The notes under the pieces were generated by a model. The model worked only from the letters and a program-made list of their open reading frames with translations, was not told the origin of the DNA and ran no database searches. A stretch of DNA of 64,000 nucleotides from Actinomadura craniellae (GTDB lineage Bacteria > Actinomycetota > Actinomycetes > Streptosporangiales > Streptosporangiaceae), in the NCBI RefSeq assembly GCF_003289645.1, contig NZ_QLYX01000009.1, positions 1 to 64,000 on the forward strand, read 5' to 3'. Position numbers and translations under genes: made by a program. Below, piece by piece: positions 7,898 through 15,995 of this stretch (its first letter is position 1; the number at the start of each line of letters is the position of its first letter).

Positions 7898-9020
7898 GCT
7901 CGCCCGGCCGCAGCGGTTCGCCGAACTCCCAGCCCCGGTCCAGCAGGTCGTCGACGGCGCGCACCGCCGCCGCCAGCCGCCGCTCGTGCGGCCCGGTCAC
8001 CTCGAGGTGGGGCAGCCCGCGGCGCCGGAGTTCGGCGCGGAACCGCCCGTGCATCCATTCCCGGATCGACTCGCCGTCCCGCCAGCCGTCCTGCTCGAAC
8101 GGGACGCCCGCGACGTCGGTGAGGATCCACAGGTGGTGCGGTGCCCGGGCGTGCAGCCGCTCGACCTCCGGGGACGGCGCGCCGAGGTAGCGCTCGTGCC
8201 AGAGCGCGGTGGCGAAGGCGTCGGTGTCGCAGACCAGCAGCGGGGAGCCGGCCCGGGCGCAGGCGTCCTCCAGCTCGAGGTGCCGCTCGCCGATGAGCGT
8301 GAACTCCGCGGTCTCCCAGTCCAGGTCGTCCAGCCACAGGTCCGGCCGGCCGGTGGCCCGGCGGGCCGCGGCCAGCTTCTCCTCGCAGTAGGTCCGGCCG
8401 TACTCGGGCACCCACCGGGTCGCCGCCCAGGCCCCGCCCCGGGCGGCGTAGTGCGCGGCCAGTGCCCGGGCCAGGGTGGTGGTCCCACTGGACTCCGCGC
8501 CGACCACCACGACGCGGCGGGCCAGGTACGCCCGGACCGGCGGGGACAGCCACTCCCACCGGCCGGCCGGGTCCGCGCGGACGGCCGTACCGCTGACGGG
8601 GTGCCGTCGCCGGGGCGGGTCGACCGGTACGTGTGCCGCACCGAACCGCCGGGCCAGTTCCGGGCCGTAGGGCTCGGAGCTGAACACCGCGTCCACCTCC
8701 GGCCGGTCGAGCGCGCCGGTCCCGGTGCCCGCGGCCAGCGCCAGCCCGTTCCGGAACGCCGCCACGTGGGCGGCCCAGATCTCGTCCGAGTCGTAGTCGA
8801 TCTCGACGTCGTCGACCACCGGGACGATTTCGACCTGCGGCTGGGGGTGCGCCTCGCGCAGCCAGGCCGTGCGCAGCGCCAGCGGGACGCTCTCCACCGG
8901 CGATGCCGCGACCACGACCGTCAGCCGGGCGCAGCGCGCCGCCGCGGTGTCGATCAGATGGTGGTGGCCGGCGTGCGGCGGGTAGAACTTGCCGATCACC
9001 AGCCCGTGCCGGAAGGTCAT
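7854..9020 (-). CDS. NadR-like bifunctional NMN adenylyltransferase / ribosylnicotinamide kinase
   Basis: 388 residues. The N-terminal nucleotidyltransferase domain has GKFYPPHAGHHHLI (HxGH motif, about residues 8-21) and PVSGTAVR (about 170). The C-terminal P-loop kinase domain begins VVVVGAESSGTTTLARAL (about 195). It should phosphorylate nicotinamide riboside and adenylylate NMN to NAD in the cytoplasm. The P-loop has Thr where NadR of enteric bacteria has Lys (SGKST). No N-terminal helix-turn-helix is present, so it is not a NadR-type repressor. Start ATG 9020 overlaps the pnuC stop by four bases. The 3' end overlaps the convergent CPBP gene by 44 bases. Confidence 0.85.
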   Translation of the reverse strand: MTFRHGLVIGKFYPPHAGHHHLIDTAAARCARLTVVVAASPVESVPLALRTAWLREAHPQPQVEIVPVVDDVEIDYDSDEIWAAHVAAFRNGLALAAGTGTGALDRPEVDAVFSSEPYGPELARRFGAAHVPVDPPRRRHPVSGTAVRADPAGRWEWLSPPVRAYLARRVVVVGAESSGTTTLARALAAHYAARGGAWAATRWVPEYGRTYCEEKLAAARRATGRPDLWLDDLDWETAEFTLIGERHLELEDACARAGSPLLVCDTDAFATALWHERYLGAPSPEVERLHARAPHHLWILTDVAGVPFEQDGWRDGESIREWMHGRFRAELRRRGLPHLEVTGPHERRLAAAVRAVDDLLDRGWEFGEPLRPGELSSPGPEPDHLPAG

Positions 9021-9670
9021 GCGGTGGCTCCGGCCGGGGCGGCGGTGGTGCGGATGCGCAGGTCGGCGCGCCAGGAGAGCAGCCCCAGGACGCACAGCCC
9101 CAGGAAGATCACGTACAGCCCGCTGGTCAGGTGGAGCCCCTTGTGGGCGTAGAGCGGGATGTAGATCAGGTCGGCGGTGATCCACAGCCACCACGACTCC
9201 AGCCGCTTGCGGCACTGCCCGTAGGTGGCCATGAGCGAGATCGCGGTGGTGGTGGCGTCCCAGAACGGCACGGTGGAGTCGGTGTGGGTGCTGAGCAGCC
9301 AGGTCAGCGCGGCGGCGGTGAGGGCGCCCGCGGTCAGCAGGGCGGCCCACTCGGCGCGGGTGGTTCGGGTGACGGCCAGCGGCCCGTGGTCCCGGCCGCC
9401 GTGCAGCCACTGCCACCAGCCGTACGCCTGCAACGCGACGTAGACGATCTGCAGCCCGGCGTCCGCGTACAGCCCGCTGTCGAGGAAGACCAGGCCCAGC
9501 AGGATCACGTTGGCCAGGCCGAGCGGCCAGTTGAGGATGTTCTGGCGGACCACGAACCACACGGTGACCACGCCGGTGCCGAAGCCGAGTAGTTCGGCCC
9601 AGCTGGTGGGGGTCTGACCGAGGTGGAAGGCGGGGTCGAGCAGGGGGCCCAGGGGGACGTTCACGGACAT
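9017..9670 (-). CDS. pnuC: Nicotinamide riboside transporter PnuC
   Basis: 217 residues with about seven transmembrane helices and the PnuC signature: WAELLGFGTGVVTVWFVVRQ, NILNWPLGLANVILL and WWLWITADLIYIPLYAHKGL. PnuC facilitates nicotinamide riboside entry, which NadR then traps by phosphorylation. The start at ATG 9670 is favoured because GGAG lies five bases upstream. An in-frame ATG at 9685 overlaps the Nudix stop (TAATG) and would add five residues. It is the middle gene of Nudix-pnuC-nadR. Confidence 0.9.
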   Translation of the reverse strand: MSVNVPLGPLLDPAFHLGQTPTSWAELLGFGTGVVTVWFVVRQNILNWPLGLANVILLGLVFLDSGLYADAGLQIVYVALQAYGWWQWLHGGRDHGPLAVTRTTRAEWAALLTAGALTAAALTWLLSTHTDSTVPFWDATTTAISLMATYGQCRKRLESWWLWITADLIYIPLYAHKGLHLTSGLYVIFLGLCVLGLLSWRADLRIRTTAAPAGATA

Positions 9671-9684
9671 CGAGACTCCGATCA

Positions 9685-10110
9685 TTAATCGTCAAAGAGA
9701 CGATAACAGTCGGCGTCCCATATGTCCCATTCTGCCAGGACGTCCAGCAGGCCGGAGGTCAGCTGAAGGGACAGCAGCTCACCAGGCCCCGCCCAGCGGG
9801 CGTCCGCCGCGTCGTCGCCCGCCCGCGGCACGACCGGCCCGGCCGGGTCCACGACCGCCGCGTAGTCGAAGATCTCGTAGATCACGTTCCCCGGTCCCGG
9901 GCGCTCCACCGTCCCGACCAGCCGGCCCGGCCGCACCAGGAGGCCGGTCTCCTCGCGCACCTCCCGGACCACGGCGGCGACGTCGGACTCGCCCGGCTCC
10001 ACCCGCCCGCCGGGCAGCGACCACAGCCCCGCCCCGGGCGGCCGGCCCCGGCGGATCAGCAGCAGCCGCCCGGAGTCCCTGATGATCGCTCCCACGCAGC
10101 GCACCCGCAT
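9685..10110 (-). CDS. NUDIX hydrolase, first gene of the NAD-salvage operon
   Basis: 141 residues with a complete Nudix box, [20 protein letters not shown] followed by ETGLL (GX5EX7REUXEEXGU). The N-terminus [20 protein letters not shown] is the usual first strand of MutT-type enzymes. It hydrolyses a nucleoside-diphosphate derivative. Position before pnuC and nadR suggests an NAD-related or damaged-nucleotide substrate, which is inference. There is no C-terminal winged helix, so it is not an NrtR-type regulator. ATG 10110 chosen because the Nudix fold starts there. Confidence 0.85.
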   Translation of the reverse strand: MRVRCVGAIIRDSGRLLLIRRGRPPGAGLWSLPGGRVEPGESDVAAVVREVREETGLLVRPGRLVGTVERPGPGNVIYEIFDYAAVVDPAGPVVPRAGDDAADARWAGPGELLSLQLTSGLLDVLAEWDIWDADCYRLFDD

Positions 10111-10132
10111 GGGTCTGATTCTGCCCGGCCTG

Positions 10133-10147
10133 CGACTTGACGAGTCG
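10133..10147. promoter_or_regulatory. Inverted repeat in the divergent Nudix / DUF6758 intergenic region
   Basis: CGACT-TGACG-AGTCG forms a perfect 5-base inverted repeat with a 5-base spacer. It lies 22 bases upstream of the Nudix start and 27 bases upstream of the DUF6758 start. Candidate operator for the NAD-salvage operon; the binding protein is unknown. Confidence 0.3.
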
Positions 10148-10174
10148 GCGTCCGAGCGACGACGGTGGGTAACC

Positions 10175-10804
10175 ATGAAAGCGGAGCCCAGGTGCCCGCG
10201 ATGCGGCGGGCAAGTCAACGCACCCAATCCATGGTCGAGCGACTGGACGTGTTCCGTACACGGCGCCGTACTGCCCTGGCAGCCGGTCCGCAGCGCGTCG
10301 GCCGCGGGGCTGGCCGCCGTCCTGCGCGACGCCCGGGTCCCGGTATGGCTGCCCTGGCCGCTGCCGGCCGGCTGGCTCGTCACCGGGTTCGTGCACGCCG
10401 GCGACGGGCGCACCGGCGGCCGGGCCTGCGGGGTCGCGCTCTCCGGCCCCCGGCTGGCCGGCGGCCCGGCCGACATCCTCCTCATCGCCGAGGAGATGGG
10501 CATCGGGCTGGGCGCGCACTTCGCCGGGCTCCCCGGAGCCGACCCGGGCGACGGCTGTGGGCGGGGCGTGCCGCACGCCAAGGTCGACGTCCGCGGCCAT
10601 CCGGTGCCGATGTGGGCGCTGCGGGCCCCGCCCGACCGCGCCGCCTACGCGGGCGAGGCGATGGGCAACTGGCTCTGGGCCGTCTTCTGGCCGGCCGACG
10701 CCGGGATGCTCGTCCTCGAACCCGCCGGGCTGATCGACTTGCGCGAGCCCGGAATGGACCTCGACCTGCCCTTCGGCGCCCTCAGCCCCCGACTCGACCA
10801 GTGA
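10175..10804 (+). CDS. DUF6758 family protein
   Basis: 209 residues. The N-terminus [20 protein letters not shown] plus WTCSVHG gives a small zinc-ribbon-like CxxC...C arrangement. It is followed by [17 protein letters not shown] and [20 protein letters not shown], segments I recall from a conserved actinobacterial family of unknown function (DUF6758). The start at ATG 10175 places the zinc ribbon at the N-terminus, as in homologues. Divergent from the Nudix gene and followed by the MBL-fold gene 51 bases downstream. Confidence 0.75.
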   Translation: MKAEPRCPRCGGQVNAPNPWSSDWTCSVHGAVLPWQPVRSASAAGLAAVLRDARVPVWLPWPLPAGWLVTGFVHAGDGRTGGRACGVALSGPRLAGGPADILLIAEEMGIGLGAHFAGLPGADPGDGCGRGVPHAKVDVRGHPVPMWALRAPPDRAAYAGEAMGNWLWAVFWPADAGMLVLEPAGLIDLREPGMDLDLPFGALSPRLDQ

Positions 10805-10855
10805 CCCGCCGGCGCCGGCCCCGACCGCGCGGCTTTGTGGGTAGGGTTGCTCACC

Positions 10856-11599
10856 GTGGACGCGCGCATTGAACAGGTGACGACGTCGGGTAAGTGCACC
10901 CTGGACGACACCGAGTACGACGTCGAGAGCAACACCTACATCGTCGGCGACGACGAAGAGGTCATCGTGATCGACCCGGCGCACGACGCCGAGGCGATCC
11001 TCAAGGCGGTCGGTGACCGCGAGGTCATGGCGGTCATCTGCACCGACGGGCACGACGCTCATCTGAACGTCGCGATCGAGGTGGCGGAGGCCGAGACCGG
11101 CGACGCCGACGACGACGAGGGCGACGACGATGACGAGGACGGCTTCGCCGCCCCCATCGCGTTGCACCGCGCCGACCGGCTGCTGTGGCGCGAGTACTTC
11201 GGCCGCCTCGCCCGCGACGAGGAGGACGAGGAGGACGCCAAGGCGCTGCGGTCGTTGGAGCCGGACATCTACCTGGAGGACGGCGGGGTCTTCGAGATCG
11301 CCGACGTGCAGCTGGAGGTCCACCACACTCCGGGCCACACCCCCGGCAGCGTCTCCCTCTACTGCGAGCAGCTGGACGTCCTGTTCACCGGCGACACGCT
11401 GCACCGGGGCCGGCCGGGCTCGATCGGCGGTGTCTTCAACGACCTGCGCCGGCAGCTGAACTCGATCGGCTCGCTGATCACCCCGCTGCCCAAGGACACC
11501 CGGGTCCTGCCCGGCCAGGGCGACGAGACCACGGTCGCCGACGAGGACGCCCGCTGGGAGAGCTGGGGCGCCCTCGCTCGCGAGTCCGACGAGGACTGA
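10856..11599 (+). CDS. Metallo-beta-lactamase-fold protein with altered metal site
   Basis: 247 residues of MBL fold: VSNTY-type N-terminus with IVGDDEEVIVIDPAHD, then HTPGHTPGSVSLY and FTGDTLHRGRPG. The family normally binds two Zn ions with THxHxDH. Here the equivalent is TDGHDAH (about residue 62), so one His became Asp and the Asp became Ala. The last ligand in the expected PGHG is Q (LPGQGDETT). Between the strands sits an acidic insert, GDADDDEGDDDDEDGF. GTG 10856 taken as start because homologues begin VDARIE; an upstream in-frame start exists at 10835. Hydrolase activity is doubtful. Confidence 0.8.
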   Translation: MDARIEQVTTSGKCTLDDTEYDVESNTYIVGDDEEVIVIDPAHDAEAILKAVGDREVMAVICTDGHDAHLNVAIEVAEAETGDADDDEGDDDDEDGFAAPIALHRADRLLWREYFGRLARDEEDEEDAKALRSLEPDIYLEDGGVFEIADVQLEVHHTPGHTPGSVSLYCEQLDVLFTGDTLHRGRPGSIGGVFNDLRRQLNSIGSLITPLPKDTRVLPGQGDETTVADEDARWESWGALARESDED

Positions 11600-11618
11600 G
11601 TCGGGCGGACGGCGGGCG

Positions 11619-12467
11619 ATGAGCGCCGGAACGCAGCTCGGCTTCGAGGGCATGCCGCAGCGGCTGTACTCCTGCACGCCCTCACGGCTGAACAGCTGGC
11701 TCGACTGCCCGCGCCGCTACCGGATGACCTACCTCGACCGGCCGGCGCCGCAGAAGGGCCCGCCCTGGGCGCACAACAGCCTCGGTGCGAGCGTCCACAA
11801 CGCGCTGGCCGCCTGGTGGCGGCTGCCGGAGGCCGAGCGCACCCCCGAGGCGGCCGGCGGGCTGCTCCTGCGGGGCTGGCTGACCGACGGTTACCGGGAC
11901 GCCGAGCAGTCGGCGGCCTGGCGCGAGCGCGCCCGCGAGATGGTCCAGCGGTACGTGGCGGGCCTCGACCCGGCCGACGAGCCGGTGGGGGTGGAGCGTA
12001 CGGTCGCCACCCGCACCGACCGGATCGCGGTGTCCGGACGGATCGACCGGCTCGACGCGCGCGGGCCGGAGCTGGTGGTGGTCGACTACAAGACCGGCCG
12101 GTGGGTGCCGGACTCCGACGACGCCCGGGGCTCGCTGGCCCTGGCGATCTACGCCGTCGCCGCCTCCCGGGTGCTGCGCCGGTCCTGCCACCGGGTCGAG
12201 TTGCACCACCTGCCCAGCGGTGAGACCGCGGTCTGGGAGCACACCGACGAGTCGCTGAGCCGCCACATCGGCCGGGCCGAGCAGATCGCCGGTGAGGCGG
12301 CCGCCGCGGACGCGGCCTACCGCGAGCGGCCCGACGAGGTCCGCGAGGAGCTGTTCCCGCCCCGGACGGGCAGCCTCTGCTCCTGGTGCGACTTCGCCCG
12401 GCACTGCCCCGAGGGGCTGGCTGCCGCGCCGCGTAAGGAGCCGTGGGCGGCTCTCAGGGACGACTGA
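11619..12467 (+). CDS. RecB-family PD-(D/E)XK exonuclease domain protein
   Basis: 282 residues. The N-terminus has SRLNSWLDCPRRYRMTYLDR (the first Cys of a RecB/AddB-type Fe-S site). The core motif is VVVDYKTGRWVP (D-x-K, about residues 155-165), preceded by GRIDRLDARG. The C-terminus has CSWCDFARHCPEG, completing four cysteines (C + CxxC + C) as in Fe-S-bound RecB nucleases. Predicted single-strand DNA exonuclease used in repair. The helicase part is absent, as is typical of the stand-alone actinobacterial form. Starts 19 bases after the MBL gene and overlaps the convergent MpaB gene by 14 bases. Confidence 0.85.
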   Translation: MSAGTQLGFEGMPQRLYSCTPSRLNSWLDCPRRYRMTYLDRPAPQKGPPWAHNSLGASVHNALAAWWRLPEAERTPEAAGGLLLRGWLTDGYRDAEQSAAWRERAREMVQRYVAGLDPADEPVGVERTVATRTDRIAVSGRIDRLDARGPELVVVDYKTGRWVPDSDDARGSLALAIYAVAASRVLRRSCHRVELHHLPSGETAVWEHTDESLSRHIGRAEQIAGEAAAADAAYRERPDEVREELFPPRTGSLCSWCDFARHCPEGLAAAPRKEPWAALRDD

Positions 12468-13371
12468 GCCGGGCCGGGGCGCGGCGGCCCGGCCAGCGCC
12501 GGGGGTCGCGCAGCCCGTACAGTCCGCGGCTCAGGTCGTAGCCCTCGGCGCTCAGCCGGCTCCGGGCGCGGTCCAGCATGTCGCGGGTGTTCTGCATGAA
12601 CGAGTAGTCGTGCAGCGGCTCGGGCACCGAGTTCATCGCCAGCCGGAAGGACCGCAGCGCCGCGGTCACCGCGGGTTGCGGCACCTCGGGCAGTATCCCG
12701 TACATCCTGCGGGCCCAGCCGGGCAGCGAGTAGTAGCAGAGCGCGCCGAACGGGAAGTAGGCGGCCTTTCCCGGGGCGAGCATCCGCAGGTTCTCCGGCA
12801 TTTTCGGCCAGAGCAGGAAGCGCACCGTGGCCGCGGCCTCCTCGGTGACCCGCAGTTGGGGCCGCATCTCGGCGAAGTACGCCCGCATCTCGGCGACGCT
12901 GCCGGGCAGGTCGTCGGCATGCAACCCGACATAGGTGCCGCCTCTGCGCTGCTCGTCCAGGTACTGGTCGGCCATCTCGTCGGTCAGCAGCAGGCCGGAG
13001 CGGCGGGCCACCTCCAGGTAGGAGAAGACCTCGGCGCAGTGCACCCAGCGCAGCAGTTCGGGCTGGTCGAGCCGCTCGACCCGGCCGGTGTCGTGGTTGC
13101 GGATGCGCAGCCGGCGGTGGATGCCACGGACCTTCCGCCCGGCCGCCTCGGCCTCCTCAGGGCTGCCGAAGGTGCAGACGCCCACGAAGTCGGAGGTGCG
13201 CTGCAATCGGCCGAACGGGTCGTTCTGGAAGTCGGAGTTCTGCCAGACGCCCCACATCGCCATCGGGTGCAGGGCTTGGAGCATCAGGCCGCGGACCCCG
13301 CCGATCCACATGGCCCGGTCGATGTGGACTCGCCAGGTGACGCTCTCGGGAGCGTGGACGGTCGCCTGCAT
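12454..13371 (-). CDS. MpaB-like oxygenase (DUF2236 family)
   Basis: 305 residues of the latex-clearing/mycophenolate-type oxygenase family (DUF2236). Marks are the N-terminal helix RVHIDRAMWIGGVRGLMLQA with LHPMAMWGVW, then RTSDFVGVCTFG and HCAEVF. Family members use heme or a non-heme metal to oxidise hydrophobic substrates; the substrate here is unknown. ATG 13371 is preceded by GGAGGTG six bases upstream, so it is preferred over 13386. A palindromic operator candidate lies directly upstream. Confidence 0.82.
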   Translation of the reverse strand: MQATVHAPESVTWRVHIDRAMWIGGVRGLMLQALHPMAMWGVWQNSDFQNDPFGRLQRTSDFVGVCTFGSPEEAEAAGRKVRGIHRRLRIRNHDTGRVERLDQPELLRWVHCAEVFSYLEVARRSGLLLTDEMADQYLDEQRRGGTYVGLHADDLPGSVAEMRAYFAEMRPQLRVTEEAAATVRFLLWPKMPENLRMLAPGKAAYFPFGALCYYSLPGWARRMYGILPEVPQPAVTAALRSFRLAMNSVPEPLHDYSFMQNTRDMLDRARSRLSAEGYDLSRGLYGLRDPRRWPGRRAPARLSRP

Positions 13372-13383
13372 GCGACACACCTC

Positions 13384-13415
13384 CATGAGACAAACTCATG
13401 TAAGTGTACAGTTAC
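13384..13415. promoter_or_regulatory. Two overlapping palindromes upstream of the MpaB gene
   Basis: GTAAGTGTACAGTTAC (13400-13415) is a 16-base near-perfect palindrome (single central-arm mismatch), typical of TetR-family operators. It abuts CATGAG-ACAAA-CTCATG (13384-13400), a 6-base inverted repeat reaching to the ribosome site. The region is AT-richer than its surroundings and lies in the 49-base gap before the gene. No regulator gene is adjacent. Confidence 0.5.
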
Positions 13416-13420
13416 CTTCC

Positions 13421-14308
13421 TTAAATGGTGCAGCGGCCCATGCGCTCGGCCCGGTTCCAGAAGTCGGTGAGCGCGCCGGCGGTGGTCTCCGGGGCCTCGA
13501 CGGCGGGGGAGTGCGCCGCGCCGGGGATCACCACCTTGACCGCGCCGAGCCGGTCGGCCATCGCCGCCTGGGCGCGCGGGTCCCACGCGTCGTCGTTCTC
13601 GCCGTAGAGCACGAGCACCGGCAACTCGCTCTCCTCCAGCGCCTTCGCCAGGTCGTCCACCCGGTCGGCGCAGTTGAGCACCTCCTGCACCATGCCCAGC
13701 AGGCCCGGCACGGAGTTCTTGAGCATCCGCTCCCGCAGGAAGGCCAGGATCTCGGGCGGCACGCCCTTGGCGATGGCCTGCGGCTCCATGTGCACCGACC
13801 ACACCTGGTCGATGCCGATCTGCGGCAAGGTGGCCAGCAGGGCGCGGCCGTCATCGGCCCGCGGCCCGGTGATGTTCGCCGGGCCGGAGCTCATCAGCGT
13901 GTACGAGTGCAGCCGGACGGCCCGGGAGATCACCGCCTCCCGGGTGACCAGCCCGCCGAAGGAGTGCCCGACCAGGTGCACCGGATCGGGCCCGAGCGCC
14001 TCGGCCAGGGCCACGATGTCGGCGCCCAGGCTGGCGCAGGTGTAGGCCGCGGGGTCGTCCGGCCCCACGGTCTCGTACTGCCCGCGCATGTCGATCGCCA
14101 CCACCCGCCGGCCGGCCCGGGCGAGGGTCTGCAGCACGGCGATGAAGTCTTCCTTGCTCCCGGTGAAGCCCGGGACGAGCAGGGCCGGACAGCGCTCAGG
14201 CACCCCCGAACCCGGCAACGCCTCCAGCGCGGCGAACCGGCCGCGGGAGGTTTCGACGTGCGTCCGGCGTACACCGGGGGGCAGAGTCAGGAACCGGGGC
14301 GTACTCAC
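13421..14308 (-). CDS. Alpha/beta hydrolase
   Basis: 295 residues with the alpha/beta-hydrolase fold: LLVPGFTGSKEDF (oxyanion hole HG-like turn, here PGFTG), MRGQ(Y), and the nucleophile elbow VGHSFGGLV (Ser about 122). The acid lies near VLYGENDDAWDP and the His in PGAAHSPAVEAPE. The catalytic set looks intact. Substrate unknown. Same strand as the MpaB gene, 49 bases upstream of it, with an operator-like site between, so they are probably transcribed separately. Confidence 0.85.
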   Translation of the reverse strand: MSTPRFLTLPPGVRRTHVETSRGRFAALEALPGSGVPERCPALLVPGFTGSKEDFIAVLQTLARAGRRVVAIDMRGQYETVGPDDPAAYTCASLGADIVALAEALGPDPVHLVGHSFGGLVTREAVISRAVRLHSYTLMSSGPANITGPRADDGRALLATLPQIGIDQVWSVHMEPQAIAKGVPPEILAFLRERMLKNSVPGLLGMVQEVLNCADRVDDLAKALEESELPVLVLYGENDDAWDPRAQAAMADRLGAVKVVIPGAAHSPAVEAPETTAGALTDFWNRAERMGRCTI

Positions 14309-14339
14309 AGGGCTCCACCCTAGTCAACCGGCCGCGGGG

Positions 14340-14368
14340 GGCACCATCGCGGCGATTTCGATGGTGCC
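14340..14368 (-). terminator. Hairpin upstream of the alpha/beta hydrolase gene
   Basis: Ten-base stem GGCACCATCG (14340-14349) with CGATGGTGCC (14359-14368), 9-base loop. A second hairpin-forming sequence in the intergenic gap after rhlE. It could be a back-up terminator or a leader element of the hydrolase gene. Confidence 0.45.
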
Positions 14369-14414
14369 GCACCGTTACCCGCGGCGACCTGCGGAGATTG
14401 CTCGGGACGGGGCC

Positions 14415-14440
14415 GACCACGACCCGCGCGGGCCGTGGTC
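14415..14440 (-). terminator. Terminator hairpin of the RhlE-like gene
   Basis: GACCACG (14415-14421) pairs with CGTGGTC (14434-14440). The interior CCC/GGG extends the stem after one mismatch, closing on a GCGC loop. It lies 19 bases downstream of the helicase stop on the minus strand. Confidence 0.55.
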
Positions 14441-14459
14441 GTCCGGGACCGGGAAGGAG

Positions 14460-15995
14460 TCAGGAGTTCTCACTCGACTCGGCGGCGGCCGCGGGCCGTG
14501 CGGTACGCCCGCCCCGGGTGCGCCGCCGGTTGCGATTGCGGGACCGGGCGCCCGCGGCGGGTGCGGCCTCACCGGCGGGCTCGGTGCCGGGCTCGGCCGC
14601 CTCGGCCGGGGCCTCGCCGGCCGCCGCGTCCGTGCCAGTGACAGTGCCCGTGACAGGGCGCCCGCTTCGGGTGCGCCGGCGCTGCCCGGACCGGCGGCGC
14701 CGGGCGGGGCGCTCGTCGGTGTCCTGGTCGGCATCGCGCCGGGACCGGCTGCGGCCGGTCTCGCCGATGTCCTCGAGCTCCTCGGCGGCCAGGCCGGCCC
14801 GCTCTCGCCGGTCGCGCGGCAGCTTGCCGGTGACCTCGGTCGGGATGTCCAGCACGGCGTAGAAGTGCGGGGAGGTGGAGTAGGTCTCCTCGGGCGCGGC
14901 GAACGGCAGGTCGAGGGTGGTGTTGATCAGCTTCCACCGGGTCAGGTCGGCCCAGTCGACCAGCGTCACCGAGATGCCTTCGCGGCCCGCCCGCCCGGTG
15001 CGCCCGATCCGGTGCACGTAGGTGTCGGCGGAGTCGGGGCACTCGTAGTTGACCACGTGGGTGACGTCGTCGACGTCGAGCCCGCGGGCCGCCACGTCGG
15101 TGGCCACCAGGACGTCGATCTTGCCGGACCGGAACGCCCGCAGCGCCCGCTCGCGCTGGCTCTGGCCGAGGTCGCCGTGCACCGCGGCCGCCGCGAAGCC
15201 GCGGCCGGCCAGGTCGGCGGCGACCCGGTCGCAGGCCCGCTTGGTCTGGCAGAACACCATGGTCAGCCCTCGGCCCCGGGCCTGGAGGAGGCGGGCCAGC
15301 ATCTCCGGCTTGTCCATCTGGTGGGCCTGGAAGACGTGCTGGGCGACCTGCGGGGTGGCCTCGGACTCGGTGTGCGACTCGGCGCGCACGTTGGTTGGCC
15401 GGCGCAGGTAGCGGCGGGACAGCGCGACGATCTCGCCGGGCATGGTCGCGGAGAACAGCATGGTCTGCCGCTCGACCGGGACCAGGTCGATGATCCGCTC
15501 CATGTCGGGCAGGAAGCCCAGGTCGAGCATGCGGTCGGCCTCGTCGAGCACCAGCGTGTTGATCTGGGACAGGTCGAGGTGCTTCTGCCGGACCAGGTCG
15601 AGCAGCCGGCCCGGGGTGCCGACGACCGCCTCGACGCCGTCGCGGAGGGCGTCGATCTGCGGCTCGTACGCCCGGCCGCCGTACACCGACAGCACCCGGG
15701 TGCCGAGCTTGGTGCCGGCGAGCCGGAGGTCGGCGGTGACCTGGCTGGCCAGTTCACGGGTGGGCACGAGCACCAGCGCCTGCGGCTTGGTGCCGCCGTG
15801 CTCGATCCGCTGGAGCAGCGGGATGCCGAACGCCAGGGTCTTGCCGGTTCCGGTGCGGGCCTGGCCGATGATGTCGTGGCCGCCGAGCGCGATGGGCAGG
15901 GCGAGCTGCTGGATGGGGAACGCGTTGACGATGCTCTCGGTCGCGAGGGCATCTGCTATCTCGGGTAGGACCCCGAGTTCACGAAACGTAGACAG
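14460..15995 (-). CDS. DEAD-box RNA helicase (RhlE-like), CTG start
   Basis: 511 residues if started at CTG 15995. The product begins (M)STFRELGVLPEIADAL and then shows Q-motif FPIQQ, motif I ARTGTGKT, motif Ia PTRELA, motif II VLDEADRML, motif III SAT and motif VI HRIGRTGRAG. Beyond about residue 390 is a basic, Arg-rich RNA-binding tail (RSRNRNRRRTRGG). No ATG or GTG in this frame lies close upstream of the Q-motif helix. CTG 15995 has GGAGG nine bases before it, and homologous proteins begin at this point. Probable role: RNA unwinding in ribosome assembly or RNA decay, possibly cold-responsive given the long leader. Confidence 0.88.
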   Translation of the reverse strand: MSTFRELGVLPEIADALATESIVNAFPIQQLALPIALGGHDIIGQARTGTGKTLAFGIPLLQRIEHGGTKPQALVLVPTRELASQVTADLRLAGTKLGTRVLSVYGGRAYEPQIDALRDGVEAVVGTPGRLLDLVRQKHLDLSQINTLVLDEADRMLDLGFLPDMERIIDLVPVERQTMLFSATMPGEIVALSRRYLRRPTNVRAESHTESEATPQVAQHVFQAHQMDKPEMLARLLQARGRGLTMVFCQTKRACDRVAADLAGRGFAAAAVHGDLGQSQRERALRAFRSGKIDVLVATDVAARGLDVDDVTHVVNYECPDSADTYVHRIGRTGRAGREGISVTLVDWADLTRWKLINTTLDLPFAAPEETYSTSPHFYAVLDIPTEVTGKLPRDRRERAGLAAEELEDIGETGRSRSRRDADQDTDERPARRRRSGQRRRTRSGRPVTGTVTGTDAAAGEAPAEAAEPGTEPAGEAAPAAGARSRNRNRRRTRGGRTARPAAAAESSENS

